A DNA stretch of 18,377 nucleotides from the NCBI GenBank assembly GCA_034433305.1, contig DAOUAM010000004.1:1-18377 (forward strand). Direction: 5' to 3'. Origin of the DNA: DAOUAM01 sp034433305. Its GTDB lineage: Bacteria > Chloroflexota > Dehalococcoidia > Lucifugimonadales > DAOUAM01. The translations under genes were made by a program, and so were the position numbers. This document shows positions 6,719 to 13,720 of this stretch, in pieces. Below the pieces are notes generated by a model. It saw nothing but the letters and a program-made list of their open reading frames with translations. It made no database searches and was not told the DNA's origin. The stretch's first letter is position 1. Each line of letters opens with the position of its first letter.

Positions 6719-7984
6719 GCACTGAGAGGACTGAGACTGCCGGCCCTGGCCCTGCTGTTCCTGCTGCTGGTGTCCCTGGGGCATGACGCCCTGCACCTGG
6801 ACCCCGCGCGACAGGTGGCATACCGCCACGCTTTCAACCTGGTGGAGTGGGAGCTGGGCAACTTCCTGGGCAAGTGGACGCACCGCCTGTCCACGCTGCT
6901 GGCCGGCGACGATGCCGAGGCACGTCTGCGTAAGGTACAGGAGTACTTCCAGTTGGGCCAGGAGATAGGCCAGCTCCAGGCGCAACTGGAGGACGCCCGA
7001 CCGCTGGGCAGCGGGAGTCACACTGCCCACGCGACCACCCTGGAGGCTGAGTTGGCCCACGCCATCGCCCGGCGCGAGGCCTTGCGGCCCGACGCCGAGG
7101 AGGCGCTGGAGGCCGCCATCAGCGCCGTCATCGCCGACAGGGGCCTGTCCGTCCGGGGCGAGTTTGTCTTCCCGCCCGTGGACTTCCGGCTGAGCCAGAT
7201 GCCCAGGCTGCTGGTGACCTCGCCCCGCGACCGCATCCAGCGCCTCTACGACGTCCTGCTGGACCCGGACATAACGGCGGAGGAGAGCCAGGCCATCGAG
7301 GACAGGCTGCTGAAGGAGTACAACCTGTCGGCGCTGGTGCTGGATATCGGCGGCGTGGCCACTTATCCGGCCACCATCCCCAACGACCAGCCCCTGCGCT
7401 GGACGCTGGACACCGCCGCTCACGAGTGGCTGCACAACTACCTGTTCTTCAAGCCCCTGGGCCAGAGCATGTTCAGCAGCAGCGAGATGGTGACCCTGAA
7501 CGAGACGCTGGCCGACGTTGCCGGGCGCGAGATAGGCGGTATGGCCTACGGGCTGCTGGCTGGCGGGCCTCCGCCTCTGGCCGGCCAGCCTCCGGCGGAG
7601 GAAGCGCGTCCCCCCGACGGAGGCAGGTTCAGCTTCACTCGCGAGATGCGCCAGACCAGGCAGCGGGTGGACGAGCTTCTGGCCCAGGGCAGGATAGAGG
7701 AGGCCGAGGCCTACATGGAGGAGCGGCGCCAGCTTTTCTGGGAGCACGGCTACCACATCCGCAAGCTGAACCAGGCCTACTTCGCCTTCCACGGCACCTA
7801 TGCCGAAAGCCCCACGTCCGTCAGCCCCATCGGCGACCAGTTGCACCAGTTCCGCGCCCTCTCGCCCGACCTGGGCACCTTTGTCAGGACGGTGGCCGGC
7901 TTCTCCAGCTACCAGGAGTTCCTGGAGGCGCTGGAGAATCGCAAGGCAGAAGCGGCTGCCATGGAGGCCGGAGCGCTGTCCTGA
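6716..7984 (+). CDS. Membrane-anchored thermolysin-type (gluzincin) metalloprotease, family not recognised
   Basis: 422 aa. Residues 8-22 form one hydrophobic N-terminal helix (signal anchor or signal peptide). Residues 50-150 are rich in Gln/Glu/Ala/Leu heptads and likely coiled coil. HEWLH at 236-240 is a zinc-protease HExxH. LNETLAD supplies E263 and D267, matching the thermolysin pattern N-E-x-x-x-D with 22 residues between H240 and E263 (19 in thermolysin). Three zinc ligands and the catalytic Glu are therefore all present. A Gly/Pro-rich loop (about 285-305) and a helical C-terminal part with a YFAFHGTYAESP segment follow. The active site would face outside the cytoplasm. It is just upstream of hflK-hflC, which in other bacteria control the membrane metalloprotease FtsH. 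The ATG has no ribosome site and seems leaderless. Substrate and pathway are unknown. Confidence 0.75.
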   Translation: MALRGLRLPALALLFLLLVSLGHDALHLDPARQVAYRHAFNLVEWELGNFLGKWTHRLSTLLAGDDAEARLRKVQEYFQLGQEIGQLQAQLEDARPLGSGSHTAHATTLEAELAHAIARREALRPDAEEALEAAISAVIADRGLSVRGEFVFPPVDFRLSQMPRLLVTSPRDRIQRLYDVLLDPDITAEESQAIEDRLLKEYNLSALVLDIGGVATYPATIPNDQPLRWTLDTAAHEWLHNYLFFKPLGQSMFSSSEMVTLNETLADVAGREIGGMAYGLLAGGPPPLAGQPPAEEARPPDGGRFSFTREMRQTRQRVDELLAQGRIEEAEAYMEERRQLFWEHGYHIRKLNQAYFAFHGTYAESPTSVSPIGDQLHQFRALSPDLGTFVRTVAGFSSYQEFLEALENRKAEAAAMEAGALS

Positions 7985-8013
7985 GCCGCCTTGACCCTAC
8001 TTTACCAGACTTG

Positions 8014-8022
8014 TGGTATCAT
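8014..8022 (+). promoter_or_regulatory. Candidate extended -10 promoter of hflKC
   Basis: TGGTATCAT is an extended -10 (TGn plus TATCAT, 5 of 6). TTGACC at 7991-7996 is 20 bases upstream, too far for a normal -35. Transcription would begin near 8029, giving a leader of about 150 bases that contains repeat copy C. Confidence 0.35.
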
Positions 8023-8085
8023 GCTTGCGACCTGGCCCCGACGTAGTGGGCCAGATAGCCCTTTTCGCACGGCCGGCCCGGTGGC

Positions 8086-8158
8086 CCCCTATCCTAGCTC
8101 TCCCCCAGAGGGGGCGAGGACCGTCCCTGCCCCCTCTGGAGGAAGGGCAGGATAGGGG
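8086..8158. repeat. Family 1 repeat, copy C, a hairpin in the hflK leader
   Basis: CCCCTATCCT at 8086-8095 is inverted at 8149-8158 (AGGATAGGGG). Between them CTCTCCCCCAGAGGGGGCGA and CCCCCTCTGGAGGAAGG give further pairing, so the 73 bases can fold on themselves. The segment resembles the CTCTCCCCCACAGGGGGCGA core of copy D. It ends 20 bases before the hflK ATG, which has no strong ribosome site of its own. Confidence 0.65.
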
Positions 8159-8178
8159 CATTCGTTGAGACCAGTCCC

Positions 8179-9213
8179 ATGTACAGGCCAGAGGAGCCAG
8201 AGATAACGCTAGAGCAGGTGCTGGCAAAGCTGCGGGACATCGCCAGGCGGCTGGGCTTCAGCGGCGGCAGGAGCACCGGGGCCTACCTGGTGCTGGGAGT
8301 GCTGCTGTTCGCCCTGCTGGTCTGGCTGGGCACAGGCTTCTACACCGTGCAGCCCGGCGAGCAGGCGGCGCTGCGCATACTGGGCAGGTTCGACAGCATC
8401 CAGGGGCCAGGCCTGCACTGGGCCTGGCCCGCGCCCATTGGCACCAGGAACGTTGTCCAGGTGGACGAGATACGCCGCCTGGAGCTGGGCGTGCGCGGCA
8501 CCGCGCCGGTCCCCGGCGAGGCCCTCATGATCACCGGCGATGAGAATATCGTGGACGTCCAGTTGCTGGTGCAGTTCAAGATCAAGGACCTGGAGAGCTA
8601 CCTGTTCAGGGCCGTGGACCCGGCGGGCGCCACCATCAAGGACGTGGCCGAGACGGCGCTGCGCCAGGTGGTGGGCAGCAGGAACATTGACGACGTCCTG
8701 ACCACCGAGAAGGAGGCCGTCCAGGCCGAGACCAGGGTGCTGATGCAGCAGCTCCTGGACACCTACGAGACGGGCATTGAGGTCACCCAGGTGAACCTGC
8801 AGAACGTCCGCCCGCCGGCGCAGGTGCAGGACGCCTTCGACGACGTGGTGCGTGCCAGGGAGGACAAGACGCGCATCATCAACCTGGCCGAGGCCTACCG
8901 CGAGGACGTGCTGCCCAAGGCCCGGGGCGAGGCGGCCAAGCTCATGGAAGCCGCCGAGGCCTTCAAGGCCGAGCGCGTCGCCATCGCCACCGGCGAGGCC
9001 CAGCGCTTCCTGTCCATCCTGGAGGAGTACAGGAAGGCCCCCGACGTAACGCGCCAGCGCATGTACCTGGAGGCTATGGAGGAGGTGCTGCCCAACATTA
9101 CCAAGTTCATCGTGGATGCCGATAGCAGCGGCAACCTGCTGCAGTTCCTGCCCCTGGGCGGCATGCCGGCCCCCGGGCCTGCGCCGTCGCCCAGCCCTCA
9201 GCCTCAGCCCTAG
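8179..9213 (+). CDS. hflK: HflK-like SPFH/band 7 membrane protein
   Basis: 344 aa. A cytoplasmic N-terminus (1-33), one membrane helix at about 34-52 (GAYLVLGVLLFALLVWLGTG), then the SPFH domain beginning FYTVQPGEQAALRILGRF, with GLHWAWPAPIG and the VQLLVQFKIKD strand. A long helix with ARGEAAKLMEAAEAFKAERV follows, typical of HflK. The C-terminus is Pro-rich (PAPGPAPSPSPQPQP). In Escherichia coli HflK and HflC form a large cage around FtsH on the outer face of the inner membrane and limit its access to membrane substrates. The stop is three bases before the hflC start, so the two are translated together. The ATG lacks a clear Shine-Dalgarno sequence, and its leader contains a hairpin repeat, so translation may be controlled there. 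Confidence 0.9.
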   Translation: MYRPEEPEITLEQVLAKLRDIARRLGFSGGRSTGAYLVLGVLLFALLVWLGTGFYTVQPGEQAALRILGRFDSIQGPGLHWAWPAPIGTRNVVQVDEIRRLELGVRGTAPVPGEALMITGDENIVDVQLLVQFKIKDLESYLFRAVDPAGATIKDVAETALRQVVGSRNIDDVLTTEKEAVQAETRVLMQQLLDTYETGIEVTQVNLQNVRPPAQVQDAFDDVVRAREDKTRIINLAEAYREDVLPKARGEAAKLMEAAEAFKAERVAIATGEAQRFLSILEEYRKAPDVTRQRMYLEAMEEVLPNITKFIVDADSSGNLLQFLPLGGMPAPGPAPSPSPQPQP

Positions 9214-9216
9214 GCC

Positions 9217-10356
9217 ATGCCCATGAGACTGCTGGCAGCCATAGTAGTCCTGCTGGTGGTACTGGCGGGCATCCTTGGCCCGCAGACCTTCTTCGTTGTG
9301 GACGAGACGAGGATGGCCATCCTGACGCGCTTCGGCGAGCCTCGGCGCTCCATGTCGGAGCCGCGCCTGTACGTCAAGACCCCCTTCATTGACCGGGTGA
9401 CCTACTTCGATAGGCGCCTCATGGTCTTCGACACGGCCCCTGACTCGCTGCTGACCCTGGACAAGCGGCGGCTCATCATAGATGTTTACGCCCGTGGGCG
9501 CATCGTGGACCCGCTGCTGTTCTTCAGGACGGTGCGCACCGAGCAGGGCGCCCGGGCGCGGGTCACCGACATCGTGGCCTCGGAGCTGCGGCGCGAGATT
9601 GCCCTGGACGAGCAGGCCCAGATCATCCGCACCAGCAGAGAGGCCATCATGAACAGGGTGCGGGACGCCGTGGCGCCCAGGGTGCGGGAGTTCGGCATCG
9701 AGATCGTGGACGTGCGCATCAAGCGGGCCGATTTTCCGCAGGAGGTGGCCGAGAGCATCTACGCCCGCATGGAGGCCGAGCGCGTCCGCATCGCCAACCG
9801 CGAGCGGGCCGAGGGCGCCGAGCGCGACGCCCAGATTCGGGCTGAGGTGGACCGGGAGGCCACCATCATCCGCGCCGAGGCCCAGCGCGACGCCAACATC
9901 ATCCGCGGCCAGGGCGAGGCCGAGGCCATCAGCATCTTCGCCCAGGCCCTGGGCCAGTCCCCCGAGTTCTACACCTTCCAGCGCAGCCTGGAGGCATACA
10001 AAAAATTCCTGACCCAGAACACCACCGTGGTCCTGCCCGCCGATAGCGACCTGCTCCGGTTCCTGCAGTCGCCCGCCGGTGTGGGGCAAGGCCTTACCCT
10101 CTCCCAGGCCATGGCGGCGGAGACTGCCGCGCGGCAGCTACTGTCCAGCCGCATGGGCATAGACGCCCGGGCGCCGGTGCTGACCAGGATCGAGCGGGTG
10201 GACTGGAGCAACCCCAGCCTTGGCTGCCCGGAGCCGGGCAAGAGCTACCCGGACGTCATAGTGCCTGGCTATGCCCTCGTCTTCGAGTACAATGGCGGCC
10301 AGCACAAGGTCCACTCCAACCTGGATGGCTCCCAGGTGGCGGCCTGCGTCTCGTAG
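9217..10356 (+). CDS. hflC: HflC-like SPFH protein with an extra C-terminal LGCP-type domain
   Basis: 379 aa against about 290-335 for ordinary HflC. Membrane helix at 5-21. The SPFH domain opens FFVVDETRMAILTRFGEPRR, and the HflC segments GIEIVDVRIKRADFPQEV and YARMEAERVRIANRERAEGAERDAQIRAEVDREATII (each shorter unit) are present. The usual HflC end (VVLPADSDLLRFLQSP) falls near residue 270-285. After it comes about 95 extra residues: a short helix (AARQLLSSRMGI), then VDWSNPSLGCPEPGKSYPDV, VPGYALVFEYNGGQHKVHS and a final VAAC. This resembles a small secreted domain seen alone or in lipoproteins of cyanobacteria and Chloroflexota (W..SLGCP.PG..Y...VPGY...H....C). Two Cys could pair. The domain would sit outside the membrane. 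ATG 9217 is chosen; ATG 9223 is also possible. Confidence 0.88.
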   Translation: MPMRLLAAIVVLLVVLAGILGPQTFFVVDETRMAILTRFGEPRRSMSEPRLYVKTPFIDRVTYFDRRLMVFDTAPDSLLTLDKRRLIIDVYARGRIVDPLLFFRTVRTEQGARARVTDIVASELRREIALDEQAQIIRTSREAIMNRVRDAVAPRVREFGIEIVDVRIKRADFPQEVAESIYARMEAERVRIANRERAEGAERDAQIRAEVDREATIIRAEAQRDANIIRGQGEAEAISIFAQALGQSPEFYTFQRSLEAYKKFLTQNTTVVLPADSDLLRFLQSPAGVGQGLTLSQAMAAETAARQLLSSRMGIDARAPVLTRIERVDWSNPSLGCPEPGKSYPDVIVPGYALVFEYNGGQHKVHSNLDGSQVAACVS

Positions 10357-10364
10357 CGGGGCCG

Positions 10365-10973
10365 TCACTGGCGCTGGTATGTCCCCATGAGCTGGCCTTC
10401 GGCGATAACGTGGCCCTCCATGGCGCGCAGCAGGTCCTGCTTGGTCGCGCCTGGGCTGAGGTCAATCTCCATGTCCAGGGCGTAGAGCTTGAAGAAGTAG
10501 CGGTGCGGGCCACCCCGAGGCGGGCATGGGCCACTATAGCCCACCTTCCGGGAGTCGTTTACCCCCTGCCTGGCGCCCTGGGGAGTGGTGTCCACGGTGG
10601 GCACTCCCTCGGGCAGCTCGGCGACGCTGGGGGGAATGCTGTACATGACCCAGTGTACCCACGTGCCCCTGGGCGCGTCCGGGTCGTCGGCCACCAGGGC
10701 CAGGCTCCGGGCGTCTCTCGGCACGCCGCTCCATCTCAAGGGCGGCGAAACGTCCTGTCCATCGCACGTGTACCTGGAGGGGATGGGCGAGCCTTCGGCG
10801 AAGGCCGGGCTGGCCACTACAATAGCCGGGGCGCTGGCCGCCTGCTGGGGTGTGGGCGAAGGCTGGCTTCCTCCCTGGTCGCAGGCCAGGACAAAGGCCA
10901 ACGCCACAAGGGCCAGTCCTCCTGTTTTCAGGCTATTGCATACCTGGGACACGCGTGGCCTCCGCAAGGACAT
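10365..10973 (-). CDS. YbhB/YbcL-type PEBP (Raf kinase inhibitor-like) lipoprotein
   Basis: 202 aa. The N-terminus is a lipoprotein signal: basic start, hydrophobic LALVALAFVLAC, with C31 as the lipidated residue, followed by a Ser/Pro/Gln-rich linker. The rest is a PEBP domain: SRYTCDGQDVSPPLRWSGVP, the DDPDAP segment followed by G and HWVMYSIPP, and GYSGPCPPRG then HRYFFKLYALD, all signature regions of the anion-binding pocket. Bacterial members are of uncertain function; some are proposed inhibitors or ligand binders. The lipid anchor places it on the outer face of the membrane. A modest GGGAG lies about eight bases before ATG 10973. It ends eight bases from the convergent hflC stop. Confidence 0.9.
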   Translation of the reverse strand: MSLRRPRVSQVCNSLKTGGLALVALAFVLACDQGGSQPSPTPQQAASAPAIVVASPAFAEGSPIPSRYTCDGQDVSPPLRWSGVPRDARSLALVADDPDAPRGTWVHWVMYSIPPSVAELPEGVPTVDTTPQGARQGVNDSRKVGYSGPCPPRGGPHRYFFKLYALDMEIDLSPGATKQDLLRAMEGHVIAEGQLMGTYQRQ

Positions 10974-11146
10974 GTCCGGCTCTCCCTGGTACGTCAGGGG
11001 GCCTGCGCAGCCTGTGTCAGCATGCCCTGGTGGCCCCAGGCCCTGGCTGTGTCATTGCCAGCGCACACTCAGCAGGAAGGGGCCGAGGCGAGACCCTCTT
11101 CACGGCCAGGCACACACGGTGCGGGCGGACTCCTCTGCTTCGTGGC

Positions 11147-11497
11147 CTACTCTGCCGGGATGCGCTCGATCCTGGCTGTGGGGAAGATGGCCATGAGCCG
11201 CGCGGGAGTGCCAGAGCGGTTGACGAAGCCATGCTTGACTCCAGGAGGCGCCAGGACGGTGTGCCCAGGGCGGACCCTGACCACCTGGTCGCCCAGGACA
11301 GCCTCCAGCTCGCCCTCCAGGACCACCATGGCCTCTTCGGTTGGGTGGTAGTGCAGGGGCACCCTGGCGCCCGGGGCCAGGTGGACGTCGCCCACGCTCA
11401 GCGACTGGGCGCCCCTGGTGCCGTCCACCAGCGCCCAGCGCTCGGTGCCCGGCGACAGCACTTCCCTGGGCACATCCCTCCTGTCCAGTATTGGCAT
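11147..11497 (-). CDS. Small single-domain cupin protein
   Basis: 116 aa. Both cupin motifs are complete. Motif 1 is G43-x5-H49-x-H51-x3-E55-x6-G62, and motif 2 is G78-x5-P84-x-G86-x2-H89-x3-N93. H49, H51, E55 and H89 form the metal site. Such single-domain cupins may be dioxygenases, isomerases or sensors; function cannot be told from sequence. ATG 11497 has GGGAGG five bases upstream. The frame stays open to 11650, but that part runs through a palindromic repeat, so it is not used. It lies upstream of the PEBP lipoprotein on the same strand with a 173-base gap (10974-11146) in which no further gene is seen. Co-transcription is possible but not shown. Confidence 0.88.
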   Translation of the reverse strand: MPILDRRDVPREVLSPGTERWALVDGTRGAQSLSVGDVHLAPGARVPLHYHPTEEAMVVLEGELEAVLGDQVVRVRPGHTVLAPPGVKHGFVNRSGTPARLMAIFPTARIERIPAE

Positions 11498-11509
11498 CAG
11501 ACCCTCCCT

Positions 11510-11634
11510 TAATACCAATTCTGTATGATGGCGCCGTATTTCGTAGGGGCAACCCTTGTGCCTGCCCAGGCCCTGGGCAACCACAAGGGTTGCCCCTACC
11601 GTATTTATGGCCTCATCATAGCGACCTGGTATTA
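11510..11634. mobile_element. MITE-like palindromic element, family 2 (copy 1)
   Basis: The 125-base unit is bounded by TAATACCA (11510-11517) and its inverse TGGTATTA (11627-11634). Inside are TATGATG (11524-11530) with CATCATA (11614-11620), then a perfect 18-bp stem GTAGGGGCAACCCTTGTG (11543-11560) with 11582-11599, and a 7-bp inner stem TGCCCAG/CTGGGCA. The whole sequence folds as one long hairpin. It carries no gene and sits between the divergent cupin and hydrolase genes. A related copy lies at 18244-18308. Non-autonomous element is an inference from structure. Confidence 0.65.
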
Positions 11635-11701
11635 GTCCAGTTGGGGGCATTGTAACTCAAAAACCCGACCGGCAGTAAGTCTCAGCGTGCCGGGGACAGT
11701 G

Positions 11702-11707
11702 TATAAT
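11702..11707 (+). promoter_or_regulatory. Perfect -10 box upstream of the first AXE1 hydrolase
   Basis: TATAAT lies 33 bases before ATG 11741, giving a leader of about 27 bases with GGAGG at 11732-11736. No good -35 is seen 16-18 bases upstream, so activator help is possible. It lies outside the MITE-like element, about 68 bases beyond its right end. Confidence 0.45.
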
Positions 11708-11740
11708 CTCCCTCACACAGCTCCCACCTGCGGAGGCGAT

Positions 11741-12667
11741 ATGGCAAAGCGAGCACCGGAGACCTACGCGACCAGGGTCAAAAGGCCCTCGGACTTCGAC
11801 GAGTTCTGGAGCGATGTGCTGGCGCAAGTGGCGCAAGTCCCGTTGAATGCTCAGATGGTGCCTGACCCGCTGCGCTCGTCAGAGGACATGGAAGTGTTCC
11901 AGGTGTTCTATGACAGCCTGGACCACGTGCGCATCGCGGCCTGGTACTGCGTGCCCAGGTCGGGGCGCCGTCCCCTGCCGGCCATCATGTACGTGCCAGG
12001 CTACCTGAGCGACCCGCCCATCCCCAAGGAGTGGGCCAGGCGAGGGTACGCGGCGCTGAGCGTGGCGCCCAGGGGCAAGCTGCGCAGCAACAGCCAGTTC
12101 AACCCCGGCTACCCCGGCCTGCTGACCCACAACATCGTGGACCGCAACAGCTACTCCTACCGGGGCTTCTATGTGGACGCCTGGCGCGGCGTGGACTTCC
12201 TGCTGTCGCGCCCGGAGGTGGACTCGCGGCGCATCGGCGTCACGGGCAGCAGTCAGGGCGGCGGCCTGACCATCACCACGGCGGCCATGCGCCACGAGGT
12301 CAGGGCCGCGGCCGCCGGCGCGCCCTACTTGTGCGGCTACATAGACGCCATCGAGCTGACCCACACCTACCCGTACCAGGAGATCAACGACTACCTGCGC
12401 TTCCACCCCGACAGCCGCCAGGCAGTGGAGCAGACGCTGGCCTACTTCGACGGCATCAACTTCGCGCCCAGGATACGCTGCCCCATCATCGTCAACATTG
12501 GCCTGCAGGACAACGTCTGCCCGCCCGAGACAGGCTATGCCGTCTTCAACGCCATCGGCACAAAGGACAAGAAGCTCTACACCTACGACGGCCACGGCCA
12601 CGACGCCGGCTCCTACAAGCACGGCGCCATCGTGGAAAAGTTCTTCGAGGAGCACCTGAAGGGTTAG
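11741..12667 (+). CDS. AXE1-type (acetyl xylan esterase/cephalosporin-C deacetylase-like) alpha/beta hydrolase
   Basis: 308 aa, near the usual length of AXE1 (PF05448). SDFDEFWSDVL is the typical family N-terminus. The core has LPAIMYVPGY, an APRG segment near the oxyanion hole, and YSYRGFYVDAWRGVDFLLSR then PEVD before the nucleophile. The triad is S171 in GSSQGGG, D257 in IGLQDNVCPP and H287 (or H285) in DGHGHDAG. Family members remove acetyl groups from sugars and xylo-oligosaccharides or from other esters, and often form hexamers. There is no signal peptide, so it is probably cytoplasmic. GGAGG precedes ATG 11741 by four bases, and a perfect TATAAT lies at 11702. A degenerate paralog follows at 12761. 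The natural ester is unknown. Confidence 0.82.
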   Translation: MAKRAPETYATRVKRPSDFDEFWSDVLAQVAQVPLNAQMVPDPLRSSEDMEVFQVFYDSLDHVRIAAWYCVPRSGRRPLPAIMYVPGYLSDPPIPKEWARRGYAALSVAPRGKLRSNSQFNPGYPGLLTHNIVDRNSYSYRGFYVDAWRGVDFLLSRPEVDSRRIGVTGSSQGGGLTITTAAMRHEVRAAAAGAPYLCGYIDAIELTHTYPYQEINDYLRFHPDSRQAVEQTLAYFDGINFAPRIRCPIIVNIGLQDNVCPPETGYAVFNAIGTKDKKLYTYDGHGHDAGSYKHGAIVEKFFEEHLKG

Positions 12668-12673
12668 AGCCTT

Positions 12674-12738
12674 CAGCTATCAGCGGTCAGCTTTCAGCCC
12701 GAGGGCGGGGCGCTGACCCCTGATAGCTGAAAGCTGAC
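12674..12738. repeat. Interlocked inverted repeats between the two hydrolase genes
   Basis: AGCTATCAG (12675-12683) has its inverse CTGATAGCT at 12720-12728. GTCAGCTTTCAGC (12686-12698) has its inverse GCTGAAAGCTGAC at 12726-12738. The order is A-B-A'-B', so the two stems compete or form a pseudoknot. Such AGCTATCAGC/AGCTTTCAGC words are known as scattered intergenic repeats in many bacteria. It lies 8 bases after the first hydrolase stop and 22 before the second hydrolase start. Confidence 0.7.
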
Positions 12739-12760
12739 AGCTAAACCAACGAGGTCAGAA

Positions 12761-13675
12761 ATGAGCCAGTCAAGCGATAGCAGGCCCGCCGACTTCGACG
12801 CCTACTGGGAGGAGACGCTGAAGGCCCTGGCGCGGACCCCGCCAGCGCCGGAGGTGGAGCCCATACCCCTGCGGGACACCGACTTCGCCACCCTGTACGG
12901 CGTGCGCATCACCAGCAGCGGCCCCTACAGGCTCTTCGGCTACCTGAGCATCCCCAGGGGGCGAGGGCCTTTCCCGGCCATCTACTACCCGCCACGGTAC
13001 GCCAGCACCCACGAGCCTATTCCCCAGGGGACGGCCAACGCCATCCGGGGCCAGTTCGTGGTCTTTTCCCTGGCTGGCCGTGGGCAGCGCAACTCGGACA
13101 GGCCCTTCGCCGCCATGTTCCCCGGCCTGCTCACCGAGGGCATTGATGACCCGAAGCGCTACGTCTTCCGGGGCATCGTCGCCGACGCCTGCCGTGGCGT
13201 GGAGTACCTGCTCAGCCGCCCGGAGGTGGACGCCAGGCGCGTCATGGCGCGGGGGAACGACGTGGGCCTCATGGCGGCGGCGCTGCGTCCCGGCCTCACC
13301 CACGTGGAGTGTACGCCGGCGCTGTTCTTCGCCACCGCCGACCTGGCGCCACGGACGCAGGCCTACCCCCTGGAGGAGGTCAACGACTACCTGCGGCTGC
13401 ACCCTGACAGGAAGGACGCCGTGCGGCGCACTCTTTCCTACTTCGACCTGCGCTGGTTCGCCCCCAGGGTGAAGGCGACCACGCTCATCATGGCTGGCCC
13501 CCCAGGCAGCCTGCACAGCACCGAGACGCTAAGGCCGCTGGCGCAGGCCCTGGGCGGCAAGGTCGAGGTACACGAGTCCCAGCAGTCCAGCTACAGGGAC
13601 GGTCTGTTCCTGGAGGAGTGGACGGCGAAGCAGCTTGGCCTCAAGGAGGCGATAGTGCCCGAGCACTGGCGGTAG
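12761..13675 (+). CDS. Degenerate AXE1-type hydrolase paralog, probable pseudoenzyme
   Basis: 304 aa, collinear with the preceding hydrolase: PADFDAYWEETL, PFPAIYYPPRYAS, FRGIVADACRGVEYLLSR, PEVDARRV, LEEVNDYLRLHPDRKDAVRRTLSYFD and WFAPRVKA all align. The nucleophile motif GSSQG is replaced by GNDVG (residues 165-169), so Ser is Asp167. The acid-loop segment IGLQDNVCPP becomes AGPPGSLHST, losing the Asp. The catalytic GHGHD becomes ESQQSSYRDG, losing the His. All three catalytic positions are gone, while the frame is intact and the fold-defining segments are kept. It is therefore likely a structural or regulatory partner, or a binder, rather than an esterase. GAGG lies upstream of ATG 12761. 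It is in the same orientation as its paralog with a 93-base gap holding a repeat, so one operon is likely. Confidence 0.8.
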   Translation: MSQSSDSRPADFDAYWEETLKALARTPPAPEVEPIPLRDTDFATLYGVRITSSGPYRLFGYLSIPRGRGPFPAIYYPPRYASTHEPIPQGTANAIRGQFVVFSLAGRGQRNSDRPFAAMFPGLLTEGIDDPKRYVFRGIVADACRGVEYLLSRPEVDARRVMARGNDVGLMAAALRPGLTHVECTPALFFATADLAPRTQAYPLEEVNDYLRLHPDRKDAVRRTLSYFDLRWFAPRVKATTLIMAGPPGSLHSTETLRPLAQALGGKVEVHESQQSSYRDGLFLEEWTAKQLGLKEAIVPEHWR

Positions 13676-13720
13676 CGGGGCAGGTACTGTACTCGCCCCC
13701 TCTGGAGCTGACTGGGGGAC

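Noticed and set aside
8209..10089. 626-codon open frame antisense to hflK and hflC
   Set aside because: High-GC codon bias leaves the opposite frame free of stops. The translation is His/Gly/Leu/Ala-rich low-complexity sequence with no domain, while the plus strand has two clear SPFH proteins.
10410..11351. 313-codon plus-strand frame over PEBP and cupin genes
   Set aside because: It covers two well-supported minus-strand genes and the gap between them, which is usual for a chance open frame.
11498..11650. Longer N-terminus for the cupin
   Set aside because: It would translate the palindromic repeat at 11510-11634, and GGGAGG stands directly before ATG 11497.
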